DNA from: JAZKFT01 sp039925965
GTDB lineage: Bacteria; Bacteroidota; Bacteroidia; Chitinophagales; Chitinophagaceae
Direction of reading: 5' to 3'
Assembly: GCA_039925965.1 (NCBI GenBank)
Contig: JBDSXW010000005.1
Coordinates: 124,001 to 188,000, forward strand
DNA: 64,000 nt
Positions 8,835 through 18,196 of this stretch are shown here, piece by piece (position 1 is the first letter of the stretch; each line of letters starts with the position of its first letter). The notes beneath the pieces are model-generated. The model was not told the origin of the DNA and made no database searches. It was given only the letters and a program-made list of their open reading frames with translations. A program made the translations under genes and the position numbers.

Positions 8835-11800
8835 TTAAAACCTGATGTTTACACCACCAGTGATGGTTCTCATAATAGGGTAGAAAGCGCCGCTGGTATT
8901 GCTGATCTCCGGATCGAAACCTGGCTCGTAATGAGAAACCGTCAATGGATTTACTACACTTATATAAAACCGGCACTGCTGCAAGGCTGCTTTATCCATC
9001 AGTTTCTTAGGCAGGTTATAGCCGAGCGTAATATGCTTCACCCGCATAAAAGCGCCATTCTTTAACCAATAGGTACTTTGGGTATAGTTGCCATTACCGC
9101 CCGAGTATAACCTTGGGTATTTGGCACCGGGGTTCGATGGTGTCCACCTGTCCAGAATAGGAGTAAGGCCCGAGGCGATCCAGTTGCCAGCGTTAAAGGG
9201 CTCTACGCCTACGCCGCTGATATAGTTGTCTCTTTTGCCAACACCGTAGATAAATACGCTCAGGTCAAAATCGGCATAACTCAAATTAATATCCGTGCTG
9301 TATTCATAGCGTGGAAAGTTATTGCCGGTAAGCATACGGTCACTGGCATTGATCACGCCATCTTTATTCATATCTACAAACCGGATATCTCCTGCCCCTG
9401 TGGTACGGGTTCCGTTCGAAGGAGAGCTGAAATTGTCGCCGGTTTGGTACAGGCCATTCGCTGTATACAGGTTGTAGGAGTTAATCGGAAATCCGCCCCG
9501 GGCAATAAGACCTGCCGAGGTTACAATGTCCTGCCCCTTTGTGTCCAGCACCTTGTTAGTTACATCCGATAAATTTCCGGTAACGCTATAGGTAAATTTC
9601 CCGACCTTGTTTTTATAATTTGCCGAAAATTCCCAACCTTTATTGATCATAGAGCCAGCGTTGGTAGGTATGGAAGATACATTGCTTACAAAACCTACAT
9701 ATAACGGACTGGGAACATCTATCACCATATCCGTTACTTTTTTCTCGTAATAATCAAACGTGATATTAAGTTTGTTCTTTAACAAAATAAGATCGATACC
9801 CACATTCGTTTGCTTTGATTTTTCCCAGCTTAAGGATACATTCTGAACATTATTCAATGAGAAGCCACGACTAATCAGGTTGTTGAAATAATAGGCTGTG
9901 CCGGGATCGAGGGTGGAAGTAAATGGATAGTTGGAACCAATTTCCTGGTTACCCAGTTCGCCGTAGGAAGCCCTTATTTTTGCAAAATTGATGGCTTTGA
10001 TATTTTGGAAGAACCCTTCTTTTGAAATTACCCAACCAGCACTTACACCCGGGAAGAAACCATGCTGCTGATCGAATGCCTGGCTAAACCTTGAAGTACC
10101 GTCGTAGCGTCCGGTAAGTTCCAGCAGGTAGCGGCCTTCGTAATCGTAATTTATCCGTCCAAAGTAACCGGCTACAGCACTTTCGCTGGCGCCGCCACCC
10201 ACCTGCGGTTGCAGCGACGAAGTGGCTAGGTTTAAGTAAGGCCTGTCGGGATATTGCAGGCCAAAGCGGGTAGCCGACACGTTTTCAATATAATTGTCTA
10301 CGGCCTGGAAACCGCCTTGTAACTTGATATTGTGTTTACCTGCAATGGAAAAATTGTAGCTGGCCGATGCAAAATATTGGTTAGAGTTAAAGCGGTTGTT
10401 GGAGTAGTTAATACTCGAGTCGCCAATGGCTGCTGAATAGTTAAGTTTACCCGTAAGTGGGTTGGCCGTGTACACATCGTAGGTACGGCCCGGCCTCACC
10501 GATTGGGTGTATGAGGTCCGGTTATTATAGGCCACTTCTACTACCAGGTTTTTGATGAGTTCGGCACGCAACCCAAAACGCATAGAGAGCGTGGGCGTCT
10601 CCGTAGTTTGCGTATTAGAGGCCTCTGCCATGGCGATAGGATTGATGGAGTTCGACTGTCCGGCATCGCCGTATTTTCCTTCCTCAAATTTTCCTGGAAA
10701 ATTTCGCGCCATGGTGATGGCACGTTGAATAATACTTGTAGGAGCCATGCCTGCAGGCACTTTGTTGGTGGCTTTCGTGTAAAAAATATCGGAGGTAAAT
10801 TTTATTCTTTTGGTCACATTGACATCTCCATTGATACGCAGGTCGTATTTGGTAAAAGAGTTATTTAAAACCAGGCCCTGCTGGTTTAAATAAGTGCCCG
10901 AAGCCAGGAACGATGCCTTATCGCTGCCACCGCTCATGATCAGGTTGTGGTTCTGCATGAGACCGGTATTCTGGAAAATAAGGTCCTTCCAGTCGGTATT
11001 AAATACAGTGAAATTATTGGGCGCAGTAGTTTTGTACAAATCAATGGTAGCCTGGGAATAAGGCAAAACGGTAGAGCCGGTATTAGCCACAGCTTCATTA
11101 TTCAACAGCATATTATCTACCGCGGATAAAGTCTCCGGCATGTTGGTGGGCTGCTGCAGGCTCATAAAGCCATTATAGGCAACCATAGTTTTTCCCGATT
11201 GTCCTCTTTTGGTTTTTACCAGGATCACACCGTTGGTAGCCCGTACGCCATAAACAGCCGTTGAGGCGGCATCTTTTAATATAGAAATGCTTTCGATAAT
11301 ATTGGGGTCAATGTCGTTGAGGCTTACACCTTCCACACCATCTACAATGATAAGGGGCGCACTGCTGTTGTTAATAGAACCTACACCACGGATATTGATT
11401 TGTCCACCATCGCCGCCCGGCTGACCGCTGCCCTGCCGTACGGTAACGCCTGGTGCAAAGCCTTGTAACGCCATGCTGGTAGAAGCCAATGGTCGCTTTA
11501 GCAACTGGTCGCCTTTTAGTACCGAAACGGCGCTGGTAAGGTTGGCTTTTTTCTGCGAGCCATAACCAATTATCACTACATCCTGCAAATCTTTTGCAGA
11601 TTCTGTAAGGGAAATGTTCATGGCTCCGGTGCCAGCTACCACTTCTTTATTAGCGTACCCTGCACTGGTGATAATGAGGGTCTGCCCTTTGTTTGCGGTG
11701 ATGGTGAAATCGCCGGTGGCAGAGGCCAGGGTGCTGCGTTTGGTGCCCTTCACCTGGATGGTGGCAGCCTCAATGGGGTTGCCGGTGTTATTGTCCGTAA

Positions 11801-11885
11801 TTTTTCCGGTTACTTTTATTTCCTGTGCCAGCAGTAACTGGCCGGTGCCCAGCAGCAGCAACAGAAGTAATTGTAGTTTTCTCAT
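8835..11885 (-). CDS. SusC/RagA TonB-linked outer membrane transporter
   Basis: 1016 residues, normal size. Signal peptide at 1-20; carboxypeptidase-regulatory-like beta-sandwich at about 24-95 (VTGKITDNNTGNPIEAATIQVKG); the SusC marker LQDVVIIGYGSQKKANLTSAV at about 97-117; plug domain to about 225 containing NIRGVGSINNSSAPLIIVDG and YGVRATNGVILVKTKRG; the remainder is a 22-strand beta barrel ending in the aromatic-final strand GGVNIRF. It imports oligosaccharides using TonB energy together with SusD. It begins 29 bp after the FAD oxidoreductase gene on the same strand, so it is probably cotranscribed from the promoter region in front of the epimerase. No N-terminal STN anti-sigma-signalling domain is present. 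Confidence 0.97.
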   Translation of the reverse strand: MRKLQLLLLLLLGTGQLLLAQEIKVTGKITDNNTGNPIEAATIQVKGTKRSTLASATGDFTITANKGQTLIITSAGYANKEVVAGTGAMNISLTESAKDLQDVVIIGYGSQKKANLTSAVSVLKGDQLLKRPLASTSMALQGFAPGVTVRQGSGQPGGDGGQINIRGVGSINNSSAPLIIVDGVEGVSLNDIDPNIIESISILKDAASTAVYGVRATNGVILVKTKRGQSGKTMVAYNGFMSLQQPTNMPETLSAVDNMLLNNEAVANTGSTVLPYSQATIDLYKTTAPNNFTVFNTDWKDLIFQNTGLMQNHNLIMSGGSDKASFLASGTYLNQQGLVLNNSFTKYDLRINGDVNVTKRIKFTSDIFYTKATNKVPAGMAPTSIIQRAITMARNFPGKFEEGKYGDAGQSNSINPIAMAEASNTQTTETPTLSMRFGLRAELIKNLVVEVAYNNRTSYTQSVRPGRTYDVYTANPLTGKLNYSAAIGDSSINYSNNRFNSNQYFASASYNFSIAGKHNIKLQGGFQAVDNYIENVSATRFGLQYPDRPYLNLATSSLQPQVGGGASESAVAGYFGRINYDYEGRYLLELTGRYDGTSRFSQAFDQQHGFFPGVSAGWVISKEGFFQNIKAINFAKIRASYGELGNQEIGSNYPFTSTLDPGTAYYFNNLISRGFSLNNVQNVSLSWEKSKQTNVGIDLILLKNKLNITFDYYEKKVTDMVIDVPSPLYVGFVSNVSSIPTNAGSMINKGWEFSANYKNKVGKFTYSVTGNLSDVTNKVLDTKGQDIVTSAGLIARGGFPINSYNLYTANGLYQTGDNFSSPSNGTRTTGAGDIRFVDMNKDGVINASDRMLTGNNFPRYEYSTDINLSYADFDLSVFIYGVGKRDNYISGVGVEPFNAGNWIASGLTPILDRWTPSNPGAKYPRLYSGGNGNYTQSTYWLKNGAFMRVKHITLGYNLPKKLMDKAALQQCRFYISVVNPLTVSHYEPGFDPEISNTSGAFYPIMRTITGGVNIRF

Positions 11886-11914
11886 ATGGCTTGTTTTGTT
11901 TTGAATGATGGTCG

Positions 11915-13795
11915 TTATTTAAAATCTCCGTGGTGATTTATGGGCTTCAGGCTAAAAGGATCCAACGTTTTGTCCAGTAATACAGCCAACTCTGATCTCG
12001 TAATGCCGCGTTTGAAATCAAATAATGGCAGGCCCCAGGCTTCCCATTTTGATGCTATTTCTTTAGTGAATTGTGATCGATTTTTATTGGTAAAACCCAA
12101 TTTTTTTTGCTGGCCTGTATTAAAAATGGTGGCAATAGCTGTGGCTACAGAAAGGGCTTGTCCGGACGACGGTACCACTTTGCCAAACGGTTTAAACCCA
12201 TCTGTAAATTTTTTTTTATCAACCAAAGAATCTGGGTAAAACCAGGTTTGGTTCGCCCACTGAAACGGTATGCCCGTGCCTTTTAAGATACCGGTAGCGC
12301 CTATCTTTTGGATGGATTGAAAATGAGGATGGGCAATGCCTGCATCCCTGTATGGCATTAACAAGGCGTTATTATCCAGCAACGCTTGCTGTACTTTTCT
12401 TACCGGTACCTGCCTTGGCTGCTGTCCGCTTTTTACTGATAAGGCAGCCAAAATACCGGCAGCCTGCCCGGTGAGCAATACTACTGGCTGGAGGCGCGTG
12501 GTGCCATTTACCACATTGCTTACGCTGATACTTTTTTCGCAAACGATGAGGCCGTTCATTTTCTCCGGTATCAGGCTGCCGAGAGGAATATTGTACGAAG
12601 GGATGGGGTAAAACTCCAGGTGTTGTGGCGCAGCAGGATTTTTTTTGTGGTGATGATCGATGGGATAGTCACCTACTGCAATGCCCGTCCGGTAATAGTT
12701 TTGGTCAAAAGGTTCGGCAATATGGTTAATAGTTAATCTAGCCAAACCCTTTACCCGCCTGCTTTCCCGGTAATAGGGCATGATGGCAAGGCCATCTGTG
12801 GTATTAAACTCATCGATAGCTACACCAAGATTTTTAAAGCCGAGTTGATGCTGAATAAAATATACAAATCGTAATGTTTGCTGTTTGGCTTTTCTCAGTT
12901 CCACAATTTGTTGTTCGTGGCTAAGGCCTATAGTGTTGATGTAAATATCGTTGCCGTACGTAGGCCAGTTGATCATGTATTTGCCATTGGGCAATTTGGC
13001 ATAGTCCAGCATTTTTTGAGCATCTACATTGGGCGCTTTGCGGGATGTGTTTTTGTAGAAGTCCGTACAGGCACCATCAAACTCATCTGGCGTATAGGCT
13101 GCAGGCTTTTCAATGGTTTGGTCGGTACCTGCGCCAAAATCTTTTAAAATGGCCACATAGGTAAGGTCCTGGATAATGTCGTTTGATGTGGTTACGCCTA
13201 CATTTTCACCGGTGGTAGCACCGTCTTCCATACCCAAACTAAAAGGCACTTTTGCCGAAGCCAAAACGTCGCCCAACTCGGTAGCTTCTATTACCTGCTT
13301 CGCATAAATAGTGGTAGTGTCGTTTGTTTTGAGATTGAGGAAGCGGGCACCGGTAACCTGGTCTCGTTGTACGATGGCCGAAAGAAAACGCAATTCGTAT
13401 TGCACAGTAAGCGCTGTTGCTGCTGCCGCCATGGCTTTAAAAATGCTATCTGCTACATGTGGTTCAAAATGGGTGTTACTGATCCAGCCGGTGGCAACTT
13501 TTTGGGCACCGCCGTATACTTGGTAAATGGCATTTCTAAACTCGTTCCAGATGCCGGAAGGGAGGTTGTGGTTGCCATCGATGGCACTTACGCCAGCCGT
13601 TGAAAGCATGCCGCCCAGCCAGGTGCTTTCTTCGGCGATAATCGTTGGCACACCCATCCTGGCACTTTGAATACCAGCCGCAGTTCCGCCTGTGCCGCCA
13701 CCAATCACTAGTATGTCGGTCCGTATTACCGGGCCTGCAAAAGCATTTGTTGCTAACAGTAAAAAAAACAGGAATATGGTTGATGTTATTTTCAA
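11915..13795 (-). CDS. FAD-dependent oxidoreductase (FAD_oxidored type), exported
   Basis: About 626 residues when started at the TTG at 13795. The frame is open further upstream to 13933, but that part overlaps the end of the epimerase gene, while from TTG the protein begins with a clean signal peptide (KITSTIFLFFLLLATNAFAG). The dinucleotide motif VIGGGTGGTAAG follows at residues 30-41, then the family strand AEESTWLGGMLSTAGVSAIDG. A second half carries ARLTINHIAEPFDQNYYRTGIAVGDYPIDHHH and GSLIPEKMNGLIVCEKSISVSNVVNGTTRLQP. The family is PF12831-like. It is common in Bacteroidota glycan loci and is thought to oxidise a sugar or its derivative, but its reaction is unproven. It starts 12 bp after the epimerase stop. 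There is no in-frame ATG near the chosen start, so a wrong base or true TTG use are both possible. Confidence 0.87.
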   Translation of the reverse strand: MKITSTIFLFFLLLATNAFAGPVIRTDILVIGGGTGGTAAGIQSARMGVPTIIAEESTWLGGMLSTAGVSAIDGNHNLPSGIWNEFRNAIYQVYGGAQKVATGWISNTHFEPHVADSIFKAMAAAATALTVQYELRFLSAIVQRDQVTGARFLNLKTNDTTTIYAKQVIEATELGDVLASAKVPFSLGMEDGATTGENVGVTTSNDIIQDLTYVAILKDFGAGTDQTIEKPAAYTPDEFDGACTDFYKNTSRKAPNVDAQKMLDYAKLPNGKYMINWPTYGNDIYINTIGLSHEQQIVELRKAKQQTLRFVYFIQHQLGFKNLGVAIDEFNTTDGLAIMPYYRESRRVKGLARLTINHIAEPFDQNYYRTGIAVGDYPIDHHHKKNPAAPQHLEFYPIPSYNIPLGSLIPEKMNGLIVCEKSISVSNVVNGTTRLQPVVLLTGQAAGILAALSVKSGQQPRQVPVRKVQQALLDNNALLMPYRDAGIAHPHFQSIQKIGATGILKGTGIPFQWANQTWFYPDSLVDKKKFTDGFKPFGKVVPSSGQALSVATAIATIFNTGQQKKLGFTNKNRSQFTKEIASKWEAWGLPLFDFKRGITRSELAVLLDKTLDPFSLKPINHHGDFK

Positions 13796-13806
13796 TACGA
13801 TATGAA

Positions 13807-15024
13807 TTAATCTTTTATTTCCAGCGTTTTCCAAACCTGATACAAAGCCCTTGGTACGTGAAAACAGCCTTTCCACTTTGCGCCTTTTGCGGTTAACAAT
13901 ACTTCGCCCCGGCGGTTGAGGTAGCCAAACCATTCGCCGCCATAGGTATCGTCCCTAAAATGCTTCCAGGTATAGTCGTGTACTTTCAGAAACCAGTCGG
14001 CGCAACGTTGATCGCCAGTAAGGGTGTAGGCTTTGGCCAGGGCCACCAGCGTTTCTACATGCACCCACCATAGCTTTTGATCCCACTCCAGTTGCGGCGG
14101 TGGGTAGTTTTTTACATCGAGGAAATAAAAGATGCCGCCGAATTCCTTATCCCAACCATACTCGAGGCTTTGGAGCATAATATTTTTGGCTTTTTCTATA
14201 AGGGTGGTATCGTTAAGGCGCGTGCCGAGATCCATGATGAACCACATGGATTCGATGCTATGACCTGGGTTTACTACCCGGCCTTCGAAGCTGTCGCAAA
14301 AGCTACCGTCTTCGAATACATTTTCCAATATCAATCCGATTTCAGGCTGGTAAAAAACTTCCATCACTTCATGAATAACATCGGGGATAAAGCTGTTTAC
14401 CTTTTCGGTTCCAATAATATGCTCCAACTCGAGGGAGAGGTTGCAGAGAATCATCGGCAGCGAAAAATTCTTGATGTTGCGGGTACCTGGATAGGCTTTA
14501 TTATAAACACCTTTCCAATTGTCTTTCCGCCTGATGATGTTTTCGAAAGTATCGAGGGCAATTTTTTTATACTGGTCGTTGGGCGTGGCTTTATCCAGCG
14601 ACGCAAAGGCCATGGTGGCAAAGCAGTCGGCGAAAATATTATAGGGCTGCACCAGCGGCTTTCCATCGGCAGTAAGCGCAAAGTACCAGTTGCCTGCTTC
14701 GTCACGACCGTGTTTTTCGAGAAATCCGGCACCATGTTCAGCCATTTTCAGCCATGCTGGATTTTGTTGTACATAGTTATACATAAAGCTGAAGCACCAC
14801 ACTTCACGGCCCTGCAGCCACATAAACTTGTCGGTATCGTACACGTTTCCCGTCCGGTCGAGCGATGTATTGAAACCACCATTTACCATATCCGCACTAT
14901 GGTTAAGCCAAAATGGGAGTACGTTATTCAACAACTCATTTTTGTATATCCTGGCATAGGGTGCCAGCGAAATTTTTGAAGGCAATGGGTGCTCGGCTGC
15001 GATATTTGCCACGGCTTCTACCAT
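13807..15024 (-). CDS. AGE/RnBP family N-acylglucosamine 2-epimerase-like enzyme
   Basis: 405 residues from ATG 15024 (an upstream TTG would add eleven residues). The (alpha/alpha)6 barrel sequence shows the AGE family pattern: FWLNHSADMVNGGFNTSLDRTGNVYDTDKFMWLQGREVW near the N-terminus, VVNPGHSIESMWFIMDLG in the middle, and LWWVHVETLVALAKAYTLTGD and YGGEWFGYLNRRGEV late. The conserved histidines in PGHSIE and WWVHVE correspond to the catalytic pair of the family. Members interconvert GlcNAc and ManNAc, or epimerise cellobiose or glucose/mannose-type sugars; which applies here is not decidable by eye. No signal peptide, so cytosolic. It is the first gene of the apparent operon and faces a ROK regulator across 149 bp. 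Confidence 0.9.
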   Translation of the reverse strand: MVEAVANIAAEHPLPSKISLAPYARIYKNELLNNVLPFWLNHSADMVNGGFNTSLDRTGNVYDTDKFMWLQGREVWCFSFMYNYVQQNPAWLKMAEHGAGFLEKHGRDEAGNWYFALTADGKPLVQPYNIFADCFATMAFASLDKATPNDQYKKIALDTFENIIRRKDNWKGVYNKAYPGTRNIKNFSLPMILCNLSLELEHIIGTEKVNSFIPDVIHEVMEVFYQPEIGLILENVFEDGSFCDSFEGRVVNPGHSIESMWFIMDLGTRLNDTTLIEKAKNIMLQSLEYGWDKEFGGIFYFLDVKNYPPPQLEWDQKLWWVHVETLVALAKAYTLTGDQRCADWFLKVHDYTWKHFRDDTYGGEWFGYLNRRGEVLLTAKGAKWKGCFHVPRALYQVWKTLEIKD

Positions 15025-15173
15025 ATAAATAATATTAATTACAAAGTTCAGGTACAATATTATTTAAATTTTTTAACTTCCTGTACTTTTATAAAAGATT
15101 TATTTTGTTTTGCAGGACGCCATTTACTTCACTGTAAGTTCATCAGTTATCATTTCTTAATTATCTTAGCCGG
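15025..15173. promoter_or_regulatory. Divergent promoter region between epimerase operon and ROK regulator
   Basis: 149 bp of very A/T-rich sequence separate the two divergent start codons. A GTACA at 15052-15056 and a TGTAC at 15082-15086 form a short inverted repeat around an ATTTAAAT palindrome (15062-15069). This is a plausible operator for the ROK protein, whose relatives bind A/T-rich dyads, but the arms are only five bases. No clear Bacteroidota -33/-7 pair could be fixed with confidence. Confidence 0.3.
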
Positions 15174-16397
15174 ATGGCGCAGCACAATTTTGAAGTTTTT
15201 TCGAACGACAATCCACCCGGTGGCGTGGCTTACAAAAACAAAGAATTAAAAAAGGCGATTATCATCCAGATTGATAAGGCCGGCGATACCACTATTAACG
15301 ACCTGGCGAAGGAGCTGGCCATCAGCACCCCCAAAATTACCAGCCTGGTTAATGAGCTGATAGAGGAGGGCTTGCTGCAGGAGGAGGGTAAAACGGATTC
15401 TACAGGCGGACGTAAAGCCAGTATTTATGGGCTCGTGAGCAATGCCTGCTATTTTATTGGGGTAGATGTAAAACGTTTTGGTATCAATATCGGGCTGCTC
15501 GATTTTAAGAAACACCTGGTATCCATTAAAGAAAATGTTCCCTACACGCTGGAGAATACTGCCCAATCGCTCAACGATCTTATTGGCTGCATCGAAGATT
15601 TTATTAAGGAACAAAAATTGGGAAAGGATAAGATCCTGGGTATTGGAATTAATTTATCTGGCAGGATTAATAACATTACTGGCTACAGCTATAGCTTTTT
15701 TCATTTTCACGAAGAGCCACTGAGCGAAACGATACAAAAAGAATTGGGCATCCCCACTTTCCTGGAAAATGATAGCCGTGCCATGGCCTATGGTGAGTTT
15801 TGCAGCGGGGTAGTGGCAGGCGAAAAGAACGTTCTTTTTGTAAACCTCGATTACGGTACCGGCCTTGGCGTATTGGTCGATGGCAAGCTATATTATGGTA
15901 AGTCGGGCTTTAGTGGTGAATTTGGACATATTCCATTTTTTTACAATGAGATTATTTGCCAGTGTGGCAAAAAAGGATGCCTTGAGACCGAGGTGTCCGG
16001 CGTGGCGCTGATCCGTATGTTTAAGGAAAAAATTGCGGCGGGATCAACATCCAGCTTGCTGAAAAAAAATAAAAATATAGACGATATAAAACTGGCCGAC
16101 CTGGTGGAAGCCGCACTCAATGAGGATGTACTGGTGATAGAGCTCCTGGCGGAATTCAGTGATAAACTGGGCCGGGCCATGGCGGTGCTCATTAATTTGT
16201 TCAATCCCGAACTGGTGGTTCTGGGCGGCACGATAGCCAAAACCGGTGATTATGTTCGCCTGCCAGGCCGCAGTGCCCTCAACAAATATTCGTTGAGCCT
16301 GGTAAACAGTGATACCCAATTTAAACTATCCAAACTCGGCGATAAGGCCGGCGTAATGGGCGGCTGTTTAATAGCGAGGAATAAGATTTTATCGTAG
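15174..16397 (+). CDS. ROK family transcriptional regulator (NagC/XylR type)
   Basis: 407 residues. Residues about 25-80 form a winged HTH (KKAIIIQIDKAGDTTINDLAKELAISTPKITSLVNELIEEGLL with a following GGRKASIYGL wing). The ROK ASKHA domain follows: FIGVDVKRFGINIGLLDF (phosphate 1 region), GIGINLSGRIN, FLENDSRAMAYGEF, NLDYGTGLGVLVDGKLYYGKSGFSGEFGHI, then the zinc-binding ICQCGKKGCLE cluster. Such proteins are repressors released by a sugar or sugar phosphate; the acidic END in the active-site region suggests possible kinase activity, though regulators often lack it. It is transcribed divergently from the epimerase-FAD-SusC-SusD-DUF5009 run and is its probable regulator. A strong bidirectional terminator lies 89 bp after the stop. 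Confidence 0.93.
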   Translation: MAQHNFEVFSNDNPPGGVAYKNKELKKAIIIQIDKAGDTTINDLAKELAISTPKITSLVNELIEEGLLQEEGKTDSTGGRKASIYGLVSNACYFIGVDVKRFGINIGLLDFKKHLVSIKENVPYTLENTAQSLNDLIGCIEDFIKEQKLGKDKILGIGINLSGRINNITGYSYSFFHFHEEPLSETIQKELGIPTFLENDSRAMAYGEFCSGVVAGEKNVLFVNLDYGTGLGVLVDGKLYYGKSGFSGEFGHIPFFYNEIICQCGKKGCLETEVSGVALIRMFKEKIAAGSTSSLLKKNKNIDDIKLADLVEAALNEDVLVIELLAEFSDKLGRAMAVLINLFNPELVVLGGTIAKTGDYVRLPGRSALNKYSLSLVNSDTQFKLSKLGDKAGVMGGCLIARNKILS

Positions 16398-16485
16398 ATG
16401 GATGGCAATGGATGGGTTGCGAAATTATATCGGTGATATCTGCCAAAAGAGTGATATTAATTTCAAACCTGGAAAGTCTACTACA

Positions 16486-16517
16486 AAAAAATGGAAGCGT
16501 TGAAGCTTCCATTTTTT
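16486..16517. terminator. Bidirectional intrinsic terminator
   Basis: Perfect 13-base stem AAAAAATGGAAGC / GCTTCCATTTTTT around the loop GTTGAA, with A and T runs on either side. It lies between the convergent ROK gene (+) and the T9SS protein gene (-), and would end both transcripts. Confidence 0.93.
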
Positions 16518-16537
16518 ATTACTGATGGGTATTGACG

Positions 16538-18154
16538 TTAATTCTTCAGCACTTTGTACACGATCGGTTTCTGGTTGTTGTCGGTATCTTTAATGGTGAC
16601 CATAAAGAGGCCTGTAGGAATATTACTAAGTGATAAGGACAGGTTATTTTCGCCTGTTGTCACTATTTTCTGCATGTTTAATAGTATGGCGCCTGTGGCA
16701 TTGGTAATCGTAATGACAACTGATTTAGTAGCAGGGCTTTTAATGTTAATGGCCAGATTGTCCTGTACCGGGTTGGTTAAAATGGTGGCAGAAAGCAGGT
16801 TTAAGCCATTTGCATTTAGTACATTTCTTATGGACGAATAGCTGGCTTTACCATCTTTATCCACCTGCTTAAGGCGATAAAAGCTTTTGCCAGTCAGCAG
16901 TTTTGCATCTTCCAACTGGTAATTAAGTTGTGTGGCACTATTGCCATTTATAGCCTTCGTACGTACATAGGCCACCTGCGAAAAGTTGATGCCGTCAATG
17001 GATTTTTCTACCGAAAAGCCAGCATTGTTGGCTTCAGTTAAGGTATTCCATTCTATCAGCACCGACTTGTTACGGATGGTGGCCGAAAAATTACCCAGGG
17101 TTATAGGCAGTTCCTGGTCACTTGCCCTTGTAGCTTCCAGGCCATTATTGGTAGAGACATAAAAAACAGTATAGCCATCGCCTTCAAACTTATAAGCTGC
17201 ATCGCCCGTACCATTTGCATTGGTAACATATGCTTCAGGCGCCCCTAAAGAGTCAATACCATAGGTTGTTGGGTTTAATTCATCGGTAACATTTATCATT
17301 TTCATTTTGGTGCCGGCATAAGAGTTATTGCCGCCCGAAAAAATGAGGTATTTGTTACCCATGGGGCTGGTTACAAATCGCATACCACCATAGCCAACAG
17401 ACGCTTGGCCATTGCCCACACCATCAACAACACTAGTTACCAGCGTACCACTGCGTACACCACTGCTTACTGGCCCAACAGATATTTTCCTGGCCGGAAA
17501 TCCTCCACCGTTTATCCATAAATCCGAAGTAAGGCTGTTACTAACTGGATCTATCGCCCTGTTGGCCCATTGCTGGTTGGTGGTAGGAGAGGATGTCATC
17601 GTGATTTTGCTTTCAACAAAAAAGTTGATTCCGTTAAAGGTATTGAGCATGTAAATATTGAATGCATTACTGGTAGTGCCAGCCCCACTTGCATACAAAA
17701 TGGTGTTTGTACCAGTGCCGGACAAGCCAAACGAATCACCACATCGCTCAGTACAGGTGATGGTGGCACAAAGTGTTGGTACTGCAGCCTGGTCGGCCCA
17801 TCGCCAGATATAACATGAACCTGCACCCGTAGCTAAAGAAATAGCATAGATAACACCAGCTGATGTAACCCTTACTTTGCTGAACCGATAGGTATCTAAA
17901 GTGCTAGGAACAACAAGGGTACCTTCCTGGGCTCCTGTTGCTGCGTTTATAACATAAATGGCGCTGCTACGTTTGGCAACCAATAATTTATCTGTAGCAG
18001 GATTGTAATCGATGCTGTTTACGTCGTTGCCATTAGCTGTAAACCAGGTGTAGTCTGTTGCATTAGCAAGTTTTTGCCAGGTACTGGTAAATGGCTGGGC
18101 TGTTACAATGGCGAAAATGGACAGTGCCATCCCGAGGGCGTATAATTTTTTCAT
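16538..18154 (-). CDS. Secreted beta-propeller-like protein with T9SS sorting domain
   Basis: 538 residues. Signal peptide 1-19 (ends TAQ). Residues about 25-340 contain repeated short strands such as DVNSIDYNPATDKLLVAKRSSAIYVINAATG, VTSAGVIYAISLATG and MKMINVTDELNPTTYGID, which look like a propeller-type fold; the DUF4623 family is a possible match but I am not certain. A fibronectin-like linker follows (LPITLGNFSATIRNKSVLIEWNTLTEANNAGFSVEKS, then YRLKQVDKDGKASYSS), and the last 80 residues are a type A T9SS C-terminal domain ending YKVLKN. It should be secreted by type IX machinery and anchored or released at the surface. A perfect inverted repeat abuts its start codon. It stands alone, between convergent and divergent neighbours. 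Confidence 0.88.
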   Translation of the reverse strand: MKKLYALGMALSIFAIVTAQPFTSTWQKLANATDYTWFTANGNDVNSIDYNPATDKLLVAKRSSAIYVINAATGAQEGTLVVPSTLDTYRFSKVRVTSAGVIYAISLATGAGSCYIWRWADQAAVPTLCATITCTERCGDSFGLSGTGTNTILYASGAGTTSNAFNIYMLNTFNGINFFVESKITMTSSPTTNQQWANRAIDPVSNSLTSDLWINGGGFPARKISVGPVSSGVRSGTLVTSVVDGVGNGQASVGYGGMRFVTSPMGNKYLIFSGGNNSYAGTKMKMINVTDELNPTTYGIDSLGAPEAYVTNANGTGDAAYKFEGDGYTVFYVSTNNGLEATRASDQELPITLGNFSATIRNKSVLIEWNTLTEANNAGFSVEKSIDGINFSQVAYVRTKAINGNSATQLNYQLEDAKLLTGKSFYRLKQVDKDGKASYSSIRNVLNANGLNLLSATILTNPVQDNLAINIKSPATKSVVITITNATGAILLNMQKIVTTGENNLSLSLSNIPTGLFMVTIKDTDNNQKPIVYKVLKN

Positions 18155-18156
18155 GT

Positions 18157-18196
18157 AAATAAATTTAGTTTGTTTACAAAGAAACTAAATTTATTT
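18157..18196 (-). promoter_or_regulatory. 15-bp perfect inverted repeat directly before a start codon
   Basis: AAATAAATTTAGTTT (18157-18171) and AAACTAAATTTATTT (18182-18196) are perfect reverse complements separated by 10 bases (GTTTACAAAG). The proximal arm ends two bases before the ATG of the T9SS protein gene, so in mRNA a 15-bp stem would sit where the ribosome must land. It could be an RNA hairpin that controls translation, or an operator dyad overlapping the transcription start. Confidence 0.8.

Noticed and set aside
13796..13933. Longer N-terminus for the FAD oxidoreductase starting at 13933
   Set aside because: It would overlap the epimerase gene and place about 46 charged residues before an obvious signal peptide.
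14077..14979. 300-residue + strand open frame opposite the AGE epimerase
   Set aside because: The minus-strand epimerase is strongly supported by family motifs; the antisense frame has no recognisable pattern.
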